The notes beneath the pieces were generated by a model. It was not told the DNA's origin. It did not search any database and saw only the letters and a list, made by a program, of their open reading frames with translations. Shown here in pieces: positions 10,201-20,969 of a stretch of DNA of 64,000 nucleotides. The first letter of the stretch is position 1, and the number at the start of each line of letters is the position of its first letter. The translations under genes were made by a program, and so were the position numbers. Source of the DNA: Carettochelys insculpta (lineage: Eukaryota > Chordata > Testudines > Carettochelyidae); assembly GCF_033958435.1 (NCBI RefSeq), contig NC_134138.1:10614001-10678000 (forward strand), in the 5' to 3' direction.

Positions 10201-11055
10201 CTTTCCATCCCAGATCACTCCAAGTCACACCAGTACCAGAGCCACCCAGTCAGTCTCTGTGAGCACCAAAACCATTCCTGATGAAAGTCTGGTGGAAACC
10301 CATACATGTCCATAAGAAGGCCCTGATAGTTGTAGCAAAAATATTCACAATCCCCACCCCAGAACAGCATCTTACATCATGACAGTGAGTGCATTGGTAT
10401 CTCACTGTAGTATTTCTGAGCTGTGTTGGGTTTGAGCTGTATATCTGCTACATTGTTTCCTCCCCTTCTCATTTGTGTGGGAACTGCAGAGGCAGGGGTG
10501 CTCCAGTACTCTTGTGTTTTACATGGGACTCCACTGCTGGCTCTGAGCCTGGGGTCCCGCCTGCCAGGCCCTACCCATCTCCAGCTTTGGTCTCCGTTTT
10601 CACCTACATTACGCCTGTCTGGGTGTCCCCTCCTGGAGACATGGCCCTGCTCCTGGCACCATCTGTGGTGAGAAGGTTGATGGGAGTAAGGGGCTTGTCA
10701 TCAGAGCCCCCCCGATTAAAAATGTTCTATCACCACTTCGCCGTCTAGCAGAATTCACTGAAGTTCCCAATCCAGCCATCTCCCGAGCTCACCAATCAGC
10801 TGCTCCTTTCAGCTGCTAGGCTACTTGGTGGCTCAGTGGTTCTCAAGCATCAGGCAATATTCTGCAAGCCCCTGCAGAGCTCAGAGTGATAGGGATAATG
10901 CTGTGGCACCTGGCTACATGACTGGTGGTTTGGCTTACAAGATAAAGAGGAATTGCTATTTGAAAACCTCCTTGAACTATGCTGAGCCTGCTTAAAGGTA
11001 CAAGAACAGACACTTGGCACTGACTACTGTCACAACTGGCTCTTCCCTTCTGATG
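10201..11055. other. Unassigned stretch
   Basis: There is no supported gene. CAGTGGTTCTCAAGCATC at 10838-10855 resembles a hAT terminus, but no opposite end is found. The rest is unassigned. Confidence 0.45.
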
Positions 11056-11259
11056 TATCAAAGAGGTAGCCGAGTTAGTCTGTATCTTCAAAAACAACAA
11101 GAAGTCCTGTGGCACCTTATAGACTAACAGATATTTTGGAGCATAAGCTTTCGTGGGCAAAGACCTGCTCATGCATCTGACGAAGGGGGTCTTTGCCCAT
11201 GAAACTTATGCTCCAAAATATCTGCTAGTCTATAAGGTGCCACAGGACTTCTTGTTGTT
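11056..11259. mobile_element. Penelope terminal sequence as inverted dimer, 13-bp duplication
   Basis: The left half carries GTCCTGTGGCACCTTATAGA and the right half its reverse complement TCTATAAGGTGCCACAGGAC. The arms extend over about 80 bases each and meet at ATGCATCTGACGAAGG. The flanks TTCCCTTCTGATG (11043-11055) and TTCCCTTCCGATG (11260-11272) are a 13-bp target duplication with one mismatch. Penelope elements are known for inverted terminal arrangements; here only the ends are present, with no RT. Confidence 0.88.
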
Positions 11260-11774
11260 TTCCCTTCCGATGGGACTTCTGGCCCTTCAATTCAGATGAG
11301 CCAGAAGGAGAAACACTTAAGCCACTGACAAATCCCCAACACGGGGGCCTGTGTCTGGCTGTCAAAAGTAAATAATTGCTTAGGTGAGGGGAGCTACGGG
11401 TTGCTGTGCAGCCAATGGGAAAAGCCAACCCAAATTACAGTCAGAGCATTTATTTGTTGTGCGGTGTTGTGAATTAAACATGATTGTAGCCCGTTACTGT
11501 CTACATGCATTTTTTTACATCACACAAGCCCCAAAGTCCTGGAAAAGCAGCAGAGAGAGCCCCGCAAGGGTTTGTCCAGGACTTAATGGGGCCCGCTCAC
11601 ACCAAAAGTGAAATGTATATCCTTTGACCAACAAGCCCCACTTAAAACAATGGGATGCTAGGAATCATTGAAAATGGGATAGAAAATAAGGGAAACACTC
11701 TTCCCGCCTCTGTGTAAATCCATGGCACGTCTACATATCAAATACCAGATACAGACGTATCCACCTCATCTCAA

Positions 11775-12345
11775 AACAGATATATTATTGTGAAAAAAAG
11801 GTTGAGAACAGGGCAACAAAAATGACTAGGGGTTTGGCGCAGGTGCCCTATGAAGAGGTTTAAAAGACCGGGACTTTTCAGGCTATTGCACTGTTGTCTG
11901 ACACTGGCCAGTGCCAGATGCCCCAAAAGGAGTGAACAGAACAGGTAATCATGTGAAATCTGTCTCTTGTCACCCATTTCCACGTTCTGACAAACAGAGG
12001 CTAGGGACACCTCCTCCTCATCCTGCCTACTAGCCACTGATGGACCTAACTTCCGTGAATTTATCTAGTTCTTTTTTGAATTCTGGGAAAGTCTTGATCT
12101 TCACAACATCCTCTGGTGAGGAGTTCCCCAGGCCAACCGTGCATTGTGTGAAGAAAATCTCCCTTTTGCTAGTTTTAAACCTGCTATCCATTAATTTCCT
12201 TTGGTGACCCCTACTTCTTATGTTCCAGGAACAACTAAATAACTTCTCCTTATTCACTTTCTCCATATTTGTCATGATGTTGTAGACCTCTATCACATCC
12301 CCTCTTGGTCTTCTCTTTTCTAAGCTGGCATCAGCAATGGGAGCA
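11775..12345 (-). mobile_element. Two abutting CR1 fragments (plus piece, then minus piece)
   Basis: Bases 11775-11881 resemble the plus-strand CR1 region just before the conserved FKRPGLF-like segment. From about 11882 the sequence is a minus-strand CR1 3' half, with an open 88-residue piece at 12030-12296 (IEVYNIMTNMEKVNKEKLF and so on). The head-to-head junction suggests a twin-priming or post-insertion inversion. The subfamily is the same as at 61.75-62.25 kb. Confidence 0.7.
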
Positions 12346-15092
12346 GTTTCTAAGGCACGTCAATAATTTCTGATGAGGAGCCACTCCATGATTTTGGTAA
12401 GTGGTCGGGGCCACCCTTTCTTCTGGAGGGTGTGCAGGGTCTGGGGTGGAGGTTGGGTGCTGAAGAGAGCTTGAGGTAGGGTGCTGGGATGCAGGAGAGA
12501 GTAGGGGAGAGGTGCCATCTCAGCAGCTATCCTGGCTTCTTGTCAGAATTCCCACCCGAGGAGAGAGCCCAAGATCTTCCCTTTCCTTTATATTAGCCAC
12601 CAGCTCTTCCCTCACTGAGTCTGATCCTTCACTGGGGCTGGCTTGGCCTGTAGTTGTCACACCCTAACTGAACGGGCTAGGTGCCCTTAACTCATTCAGT
12701 GCTCATGTAATCCACACAGCTCGTGGGTGTGGTGTCTGTCCCATCTAGTGGCACTGAGAATGCATACAGAGAGAGAAATGTGTCTGTTTGACACATGGCT
12801 GTTAGTTTCTGTGGTAGAGCCTTACGCCGTGAGGTCCCAGGCTCAGTTCTACCAGCTGATGACTAGGCTTTTAGTTTACTTATAAATGCAAACGTGGAAT
12901 GTGATACTTTTCTGCCTTGTCTCATTCCTTTCATGCTACCTCAGGAAGGCCTCAGAAACAAAGTAGCCTGTCTCAGACTCCTTGCTGCAAATACCCAGCA
13001 TGGGGTTGATCCTAGCAAGCATTAGTGATTGGTAATAGAGTTCTGGGGATAGGGAGCCACTGGCCACATGCCCTTGTCCTGCCCTTACCCCACCCCCATC
13101 TGCCTCTTTCTCTGGAAGCAGCATGGCACAGACAATGAGTGCGGGGGTGGGGGCAGACATTGGGGTTACACCTGTCTCCCTGTGCACCCTCACATATTGT
13201 CCCTGCTATCAAGTGTAAAGTCAACATGAGCCATGTGTCAAGAGTCAAAGGGGTGCATTGGGGACAGTAAAAGGCAGGCGCTCTCTGCAGTAGGTGTATG
13301 ATCCTTTGGGCACTATTGACAAGAAGCACAAATTAGAGCAGCACCCAGGCTGCTCTATTGTGTATCAAGTCAACGAAACAGGGAGTAAAAACCAACTCCC
13401 TGACAGCCACTGCATGACACTAGGGCAGAAGAGAATCTGTCTCAGAATGCTTTTCCACAGTCATCTCAGCAAACCCCTGCCTCTGGCAAACCTGCCTTTG
13501 CAGTGAGTGGCCATTTGCAAGGCAGAATCAAACCACCCCTGCAAGTGCTGCATGGTTTCCTTATGCCGAACATCTGAAATAGAAGCTGTCTCCACCATTA
13601 GCGCTGTATGTAAAAAACTTTTGTAGCTGGAGGTGGGGGCTTTCTTCTAGCTGAAAGTAGAACCAGCTTTTGCCATCTCTCCGTTCCACTTGCTTTGATA
13701 CCCATTGAAAAAGTAAGACCCCTTCCCAAGGAAAAGGAAAAAAGGGCCCAAGAGTTCCTCAACAGAAAGAAATACATTTTTACTAATCATTATTAGCTTG
13801 CTTGGGGTTGACCCCTGTCTGAGAGAGGTTGGTAAATAAGGAAAAGAAGGGCTCATGGTTGATTTATTATTTTGGTTTGGTTTCTTTTATATTTTTTGTG
13901 CTTTCCTTGAGGAAAAGCCTTGTAAAGTCTCAGGCAGAGAAGAAAAAAATAATACCCACCATTCCAGAAGACAGAAAATACAAAACCAGCAGGGCCCTGA
14001 GTTGTCTTGCTTCTCTTCCTGTAATAATAAATCCTCCTTCAAACCAGCAACAGTGCAGATGCTAGGAGAGAGTTTTCTATATTTAATATGTCCCACAAGC
14101 ATCGATCGAAGCAGGGACAGCAAACAAGTTAATTTAATCAGCCCGGGTGTTCCAATGAAGAACGGCACCATATAATATTTATAATGCGTTTAGAGGCTGC
14201 AAACCTGATCCAGCCTTCACCTCTTTTATCAGTTTGTATTTGCATAATCATTACAAGCTGAGAACAAGTGATTGGGGTTTTCGGTCAGGGTTTTGCTTCC
14301 CAGGCCAGTTCGGACTCTTTACTGCAGCTGTTATTATAGCTGGAGTCTGTCGGAGTTTTACAAGGGGAAGTTTTCTCTAGAGCCCCTCAGCTGCAAGTAT
14401 AAAATCATTTGATGAATAAGTAAAATAGAAAGAATAAGACTTTGTACTCCAATCACTGGGAGACACCAAACAATTGAGCACAGCCAGGGCAAACAAATCT
14501 CTCCTCCTGTCTCTTCTTTCTTGTTTTTCTCTGGGAAATCGCAAGCATCTAAGACCTCTTTTTGTCTCAAATTGATTGAGGGAAAAATCTAAATAACAAA
14601 AATTTTCACTAAAGAAAAAATGTTGGATTTGGAAAGCCTGAAATGTGTCAGGATGGGTTAATGTTTATCTCTGCATCCACTTCAGATCCCTGGAAGCTGC
14701 AGTACTCAGACCCCTATGCCTCCGTTTCCTCCGACAGCCCCGCTCGTCAACTAGACGACCTTTCCCAAGGTGCATTGTGGGCTCTCCCTGAGGCTGAGAG
14801 GCCACAGTGCCAGGTGGGAAAAATATTTCATTCACAATTTTCCAGGTAGTTCTGCTCCCCATTTTGAGATCTGCACAGAACTCAGATATGGAATCATGTC
14901 TGCTTTCCATCGCATGGCTCCCTTTGCTGCATCTTAACCTGACGTTCTTTTCGGTCCACCTTGAGCGCCTATTCCAAGGGAGAGGCAAGAGAAGGCTGAG
15001 TTAATGCCTTGTTTACTCTTTACATTGGCATTCAGCAGCCAGGGCAGAAAGGCTAAACTTCGAGGACCTGTTCAGCACTGAACTCTGCATGC
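12346..15092. other. Longest stretch without named repeats
   Basis: There is no convincing CDS. A weak SINE-like segment lies at about 12725-12885, with GGTCCCAGGCTCAGTTCTAC as a possible B box. Bases 13.95-14.35 kb hold several homeodomain/POU/GATA-like words (TTAATTTAATCAGC, ATTTGCATAATCATTA, TTTATCAG) in otherwise unique-looking DNA. That would suit a conserved non-coding element but is not evidence of one. Confidence 0.4.
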
Positions 15093-15743
15093 AAGTGGAG
15101 CCCAAGGACCAGTTAATTTCAGCCCCAGCCCTGGGAACTACAAGTTGTGGACTACAAACTGCAGCATGCTGGGAGGACTCCCTAGTTTCTGCCAGGATGT
15201 GCACCCTGCCCCTGGCAGGGTCTCAGCAGAGACTGAGCTGAAGCAGGGTCCAGGCTGCGGGCAGAGGAGCAGGGCTGCTGAACTGTGATCCTGTTTTGTG
15301 TTTTTCTACAGGTAGGGCCAAAAAGTGCTTTTTGGGCACCCAGAGAAGAGTTTAAGTGACACAGAGGGAGGACATGGACATGGCTGTTGTGGGGCTTAGT
15401 TACTGTGAGAGTTAAAACATGTTTGCAAGGGAGTTGTGCTGTAAAACGTGCACCCTGCCGCCAGCAGGGTCTCGGCAGGGACTGAGCTGAAGCAGTGTGC
15501 CTTCTGCAGGCAGAGGAGCAGGGCTGCTGAACTGTGATCCTGTTATGTGTTTTTCTACAGAATAAAGCCTGTTCTTGGTTGTTTGTCTGAGTGGGTCTGG
15601 TCTGAGGTACACACACACATTAACACACAACGCAGAGCACACCAAGGATCCTCCAGCCTAGTCTCCCAAGTTATACAAGAAATTGCAAGGCTTCCCCTAT
15701 GCTGATTAACCTCACACTGGGCTAGTGGACAGGAGGGGTCACA
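15093..15743 (+). mobile_element. 5' LTR of a retroelement (approximate bounds)
   Basis: The LTR is identified by three things: its similarity to the reversed copy at 60739-61134, a polyadenylation signal AATAAA at 15561-15566, and a primer binding site 13 bases downstream. The end is taken at GGGGTCACA (15735-15743). Inside, 15199-15311 and 15448-15560 are direct copies 249 bases apart, an internal duplication that the 61-kb copy lacks. The 5' boundary is uncertain by tens of bases. Confidence 0.7.
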
Positions 15744-15756
15744 TTTTTTTAGCTAC

Positions 15757-15774
15757 TGGTGCCGTGACTCAGAT
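15757..15774 (+). promoter_or_regulatory. Primer binding site, tRNA-His type
   Basis: TGGTGCCGTGACTCAGAT is complementary, with one mismatch, to the 3' end of vertebrate tRNA-His, whose 3' end is ATCCGAGTCACGGCACCA. It lies directly downstream of the LTR, where reverse transcription would prime. The tRNA identity is from memory of the tRNA sequence. Confidence 0.75.
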
Positions 15775-15836
15775 AGGGGAAGTTCGATAATTTTGCACAA
15801 AGTTGGGAGTCCACAGCACCAGAGAACCAGAACAGC

Positions 15837-16565
15837 ATGCAGCCACAGTTTGGAACCCATGGGGACTGGTATGACCCGGGTTTGGTATCAGTGAAAGTAG
15901 AGACCCCCAGTGGGAGTAGTAGCCTGGGGACCCATGTTGCTAAGGGCCCAGATGTTGAGTGGGAGCCTGTAGGAAAGAGCACAACAGTTCCATACCTCCC
16001 TGCACAGCACCAGATCCGTGGGGTGCCTATGTTCAGTGGTGGTGCAGATTGCAGGGAAGACACTGAGGACTGGATAAAGGATGTAGAGTGTCTGCTAGCA
16101 GCCACGGGCATTCCTGAGCCTTTGCAGTTTCCCAGCCTTGTCCGATACCTAAGTGAGGAGGCCCGGAAATTAGTCCTTAATCTGCCACCTCAAGAGCAGT
16201 TTCCGGCCCGAGCTCTTGAAGAGCTTAGAGCAGAATACAGCGACTGACAGCTGTCATTGGACCCCACGGCAGACTTTTATGAGAGGCGCCAACGCCCTAA
16301 GGAGACAGTCTCAGCCTGTGCCATGAAGTCAGAAGCCTTACTGTGGGTAGGAGAGGAGAAGCTCTGAGGGGGCCAACCTTTCCCTGATCGGGACTATCAG
16401 CTGACACAGCAGTTCATGTGGGGCATCTGGGACAAAGAAGTGCGGAACAGATTGGCACCTATGCAGCCTCGCTACAAGACTTTCTGACAGTTGCAAGGAG
16501 AACTACATCAGCTGGCCCAGGGGAGGAGCATAGAAGGGCGAGTGGATGAGCCAGGAGAGAATAAA
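15837..16565 (+). pseudogene. Retroelement Gag (capsid-type), decayed
   Basis: The frame opens with ATG 63 bases after the primer binding site and runs through about 136 residues to the first stop. It then continues with Gag-like sequence in the same frame past three TGA codons (16245, 16365, 16485) to TAG at 16566. The region around residues 80-135 (EDWIKDVECLLAATGIPEP and onward) has the helical capsid N-domain look of Ty3/gypsy or PNMA-like Gags. There is no CCHC knuckle, protease or RT downstream, so pol is lost. All three internal stops are TGA, as expected if CpG decay of CGA codons caused them. Confidence 0.65.
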
Positions 16566-16790
16566 TAGCCTGCAACCTGCTGCCCTGTCAGTTGGTGCTG
16601 TGCAAGCTGTCCCGAGACACTTCCACTTTCCAATACCCCAGACTGAAATGCTGGAGGCAGTGAAGGGCCTAACTGGGCTGGTCCAAGAACTGGCAATCCT
16701 TCAGAAACAGAGCCATGATAGAATGGGACAGCTGGAGGCACAAGTGCTGCGGCAAGGCACAATAGGGAGGGTAGCACCCCAAAACTCTGG
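16546..16790 (+). pseudogene. Gag C-terminal remnant with coiled coil, shifted frame
   Basis: An overlapping frame gives a heptad-like segment, EMLEAVKGLTGLVQELAILQ and onward, typical of a coiled coil following a capsid domain. It is offset from the upstream gag frame, implying a frameshift near 16550. It is ended by a TIR-like sequence at 16791. Confidence 0.45.
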
Positions 16791-16855
16791 GGCCGTTTCT
16801 ACACAGGCCACTTCCTTCGAAAGTGGCATGGTAATACACGGCCCGAAATATGGCT
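16791..16855. mobile_element. Left end of a TIR element, truncated
   Basis: GGCCGTTTCTACACAGGCC followed by CCTTCGAAAGTGGCATG matches the hexamer-plus-TCTACAC layout of the other Harbinger-type MITEs. No right end is found. Confidence 0.45.
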
Positions 16856-17678
16856 GATGGCAGCCCCTGCCTGGGCGGGTGTGATACAGCTGGACCCTGC
16901 TGCATGGAGCAAGGATTTATTTTTCTTTTTGTTTAGTTGGTTAAACAAAATGAGAAGGGGGAGGGAAGGAACAGAGGAACCATGGCAAATCAGAAGCAAG
17001 TGGAGAGTCCATGTACAGAGAGAGACTATTGAATGTTTCTTGCTAAACCCCAGAATAACCCAAACAAATGCTGGCAGCAGTTCAAGCATCGTGTCTCTAA
17101 TAAAAACAAAGAGGCTTTGCGCCTGCAGATACAGAGAAACGACTTCTAAGAAAAGCCTCAGTGGAATAAAAAGTCTGATGCTGACCATGCAAAATGACTC
17201 CCAGGTATTGGCTGCATGGTTCCCCATTCTTTATTTTAAAGTGACTCACTGCCAGGGAAAGGTACTCGATTCTCTTCTCTGGAGAGAGTGAGTTAGTTAC
17301 CCACACAGCCAGCACGGCACTGCAGCAGGGCCTTGACTCTGTGGTGTGTCACTGGTTACTGGTACAAGAGGACAAGGGGGCAGCACAATGAGCAGTTGAT
17401 CTCACAGCTGAGGCTATTAAGAACACCAGTTAGTGGCAAATATGACCATAATACAGACACTAGGGATTCTGCTGAGGCACTGAAGTAGTGCTCTGATGAC
17501 ACTGGGAAAAGGAAAGAGAAAGAAAGAAAGAAAGTGTGGGTGTCTGGAAACTGCCATCTATTTTCTGCTTGCTTCAGGTGCTTGAGTATGTGAGATTGCC
17601 TCAGTTTCTCCCTCTTACCCTTTGTCTTATCTCTTTAGACTGTAAACTCTTTGTGGGTAGGGACACTTTCCTCACGAG
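16856..17678. other. Unassigned stretch
   Basis: No gene or named repeat is supported. A short GAAA microsatellite lies at 17514-17534. Confidence 0.5.
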
Positions 17679-18043
17679 GGCTCTGTCCACACTACAGAGT
17701 TTTGTTGACAAAGCCGGTGGAGCATACACATTCCCAAGGTGCTCTGTCGACAGTAAATACACAGCACACGGCGCTTCTCTTGAAACTTTCTGCAGCTCCC
17801 CCATGAGGCAGAATGCCTCTGTCAAGAGATTCTGTCAATATAAAGCCAGTCTCGACATTCTGGGGGGGCCTCTATTTGCTGTGCTTCTGGTTGGCCGGGC
17901 AGTCCAGCTGCTCTTTGTCGACCGAGTGGATGGCTCTGTTGATCCACCTGGCAGTCTGACTGCGATCTGTTGACAGAAGTTTGTCAGAAGGTATCTTCAG
18001 ACAGAAACTTCTGTTGACAGATCTCTCCAGTGTAGATATAGCC
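17679..18043. mobile_element. 365-bp Harbinger-type MITE
   Basis: The left end GGCTCTGTCCACACTACAGAG and the reverse-complemented right end GGCTATATCTACACTGGAGAG pair well. The flanks are GAG and TAG, a 3-bp duplication with one mismatch. The interior has repeated TGTTGACA/TCTGTCGACAG words. Confidence 0.8.
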
Positions 18044-18687
18044 TAGGTGTCTATACTGTTCCCTGGTGCTGCCAACTAGGGCCTGTTAGCACTACCTCAG
18101 AACAGTTCCTCTGCTGGGAAAATTCTTCCTTGGGTTTTTATAAACTATTTATACCTACACGCTACTGGAGTGAGTCTGGCCTCTCCCTAGCACTGTGGAC
18201 AAAGATCTGGAACCCAGTCAGAACACTTCATCCTCACTGGCATGTATAGCTGAATTAATCCTTCTACATAAACACAGCTGTTACTGTTTCTTTTTTCTGC
18301 ACCCATTATTACTCTGCACACAATCACTTCTGCATTACAGGCTCTGAAACAGAAAGGGCATGGTGTGTGGAGCATGGTGCTCTAGTGTCACGCAGAGCAT
18401 TCTGGACTCAAGCTGCACTGATAGTAGTGAAGAACCCCAGGCAATTTTTCCTCCATCGCCAGCTCACCTCTAATAATATGATCATGAGGTTCCCTGTGAG
18501 ACAATGGTGGACGCCATTAACAATGAATTCTGGAGCTCTTGTTATACGTAGGGAAGGAGAAGAAGAAAGCTGGTCGGGCACTTGCAAGGTAAGTTCCAAA
18601 CACAACATTGTCATAAAGGCGTGTGACAATATGAACTGATAGCAGTATGCAGAGAGATGTATTTGTATGTGTGAAGAGCAACAGCAA

Positions 18688-19086
18688 GGCTACATCTACA
18701 CTAGCATTTCTCTTTTGAAAGAGGCATGCAAATGAGGGAAATTGAAAATGCGAATGAGGTACGGATTTACATATCTGGCACCTCATTTGCATATACTTAT
18801 TTCGAAAGAAGAAAAGCAGTGTAGACATGGCTCTTTTGAAAGTAAACCCCATCTTCGAAAGAGCCCTGCTTCCTGTTATTTTTTAGGAAGAAGGGTCCTT
18901 TCGAAGATGGAGTTTACTTTCGAAACAGCTGTGTCTACATTGCTTTTCTTCTTTTGAAAAAAGCTCTTTCAAAAGAAGAATATGCAAATGAGGTGCTAGA
19001 TACGTATATCTGCACCTTATTTGCATTTTTGATTTCCCTCATTTGCAGGACTCTTTCGAAAGGGGAATGCTAGTGTAGAAACAGTC
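18688..19086. mobile_element. 399-bp MITE with long internal palindrome and CAA duplication
   Basis: The ends are GGCTACATCTACACTAGC and, reversed, GACTGTTTCTACACTAGC. CAA lies outside on both sides (18685-18687 and 19087-19089). The arms continue inward over most of the element (TTTCGAAAG, GCAAATGAGG, AAAGTAAACTCCATCTTCGAAA), so a single strand could fold into one long hairpin around 18870-18890. It is non-coding. Confidence 0.88.
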
Positions 19087-19544
19087 CAACAGTTACAAGG
19101 ATGCACTATGTAAATAGGCAGACTTGGCTGGGCAATTACAGTGCCAAGCCTTGCCTTCATCTCTGGAGAAATCTAGAATTGTCTGTAAACATCTCCTCCA
19201 GTCCTATGGATGAGGGTGAGAGAGAGATTTGAGTTTTACTGCATACAGAATAGGCAGTTGTAACGTACTGTGTAATTATAGTGCAAAACCCTTGCACTCA
19301 GCCTAAGATTAGAATCCACTGAAAACACACACACAGCACGTTTTAAATTGTGCGTGAAATAAATATTTAATTTAGGTTTGATAAGGCACCTTTTGCATCT
19401 CAATTACAAACACCAGTTAATGAGGTTTATAAACTATGTAAGACCCACATCCGATTCTATAGTTACTAAAAGTCAATGAATATGCTTTAATAACCATCAA
19501 TATTTTATACCTATAAAATAATTATTGCAATCATAAGAAAATAG
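19087..19544. other. Unassigned AT-rich stretch
   Basis: No coding signal or recognisable repeat. Confidence 0.5.
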
Positions 19545-19735
19545 GAATTGCTGGTGTTGATCAGACCCGTGGCATCTTTTCGCCAGAGGTGACTATATTA
19601 GTTGCCTCAGAGGAAGGTGGAAGAAGTCCTGTGATAGGCAGATATGGGACAACCTGCCCCAAGAAGAATTTCTACCTAACCCCGAATCAGAGGGTAGCTT
19701 ATGCCCTAAAGCACAAGAATTTAAAAAAAAAATCC
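19545..19735 (-). mobile_element. Old CR1 3'-end fragment
   Basis: It shares the block GGCAGATATGGGACAACCTGCC with 27985-28006 (GGCAGATCTGGGATAATCTGCT), both in the orientation of a minus-strand CR1 3' end. It may extend to about 19960. Confidence 0.55.
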
Positions 19736-20118
19736 AAATCTCCTTAAAAATCAAAGATTACAGTGGGTATTGGCTTAATCCCAATAATCTGTCTGAACTT
19801 TCAGGGTCAGGTTCTTCTTCTTAATAGCCCAGCCATTTGGCAGTATCATCATCAGCCAGATGAAGAGCTTGTAGCCTATCATCAAAGTGAGATAGTGGGA
19901 ACTTGTCAAGAATATGCAACAGCCTAAAGTGGACTACATCTATGTTGTGGGTTCTTAAAGAAACCCCATTTGACGGGACTCGGTGCACAGTTTTCCTATT
20001 TTGGTAGAAACTGGTTCAGCGATGATCACAGGTATCCTTGCAAGTCAAAAGTTGGTGTGTGGATGGTTGGGTCAGTGACAAGTGATTAAGAGCGTCCGTT
20101 ACTGGATACATGTTACTT

Positions 20119-20918
20119 AAGGGGTGAGCAGCCCATGGCTCACCAGCCACATGTGGCTCTTGATGCTCCATGAAATGCAGCTCCTGCTCAGATCTGTGCA
20201 CCCAGATTGCTCATCATTGCTCTGTACGTGTGCCATGGGGCTTGGAGGGAGAAGTACATGGCTGTGGCGGTGGCTCTGGTGAGATGCAGGCATTGGGTTG
20301 CAAAGGGGCAAGGGGTGCCAGGCTTTGTCAGAGGGGAGGGGGATTGGGTTAGAGCAGGGGGGCTGGGAGTGCCTGGTTCTGGGGGAGTGGGAGGGCATTG
20401 AGCCATGTATTTTATATCTAGACAGACAGACGGAGAGCTAGATAGCTGCATAGATAGATAAAAATAAATATATATTGCATGACTCTATCCCTAGCTATTT
20501 TGGCTCTTAGTCTCTGAGGATGCATCCACACTAGCAAGTTCTTTTGAAAAATCAGGCACCTTTTCGAAAGAACACATGGAGGGTCTACACACAAAACGTG
20601 CCTTTTTGATCCAAAACAGATAGAATACAACTCTTCTTCTGGAAGCCCTCTTCCACTCCCAGATCAGGAAGAGCACCTCCTTTTGAATGCAGGCTCTTAT
20701 TTCAAAAGAGGAGTCCTCATGGCACCAGATTTTTCAGTCCCTGGGCTGTGGATTCTCTCTGTTGAAAGCGTGGATTGGTCTTTCAATGTGCTTTTTTTGT
20801 GTTTTGGTTTTTGGGTTTTTTTGTGTGTGGAGGTGCTCTTTTGAAAGATCTTCCAGAAGAGATCATCTTTCAAAAGATCTCTGTAGTGTAGATGCGGCCT
20901 AACTGGTTGGCCACGCCC
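20119..20918 (+). mobile_element. hAT-type non-autonomous element, interrupted
   Basis: The start AAGGGGTGAGCAGCCCATGG and ending CTGGTTGGCCACGCCC match the familiar hAT ends CAGGGGTGGCCAACC/GGTTGGCCACCCCTG, with GCCACATGTGGCTC next to the left end. The 382-bp MITE at 20518-20899 lies inside. No 8-bp target duplication survives. Confidence 0.65.
20518..20899. mobile_element. 382-bp Harbinger-type MITE inside a hAT
   Basis: The ends are GGATGCATCCACACTAGC and, reversed, GGCCGCATCTACACTACAG, flanked by TGA (20515-20517) and TAA (20900-20902). Joining the flanks through one TRA triplet restores the hAT terminal sequence. The interior repeats TTTTCGAAAG-like words. Confidence 0.82.
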
Positions 20919-20969
20919 GGCCTAAGGGTCTGTATGCACAGCAAAGCTATTTCAAAATAAGCTATTCCA

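Noticed and set aside
14643..15004. Overlapping ORFs of about 100 residues on both strands
   Set aside because: No motif or splice context. Codon-neutral sequence.
16857..17291. 144-residue ORF after gag as protease or pol
   Set aside because: No DTGA or RT motifs. It begins beyond the MITE-like break and looks random.
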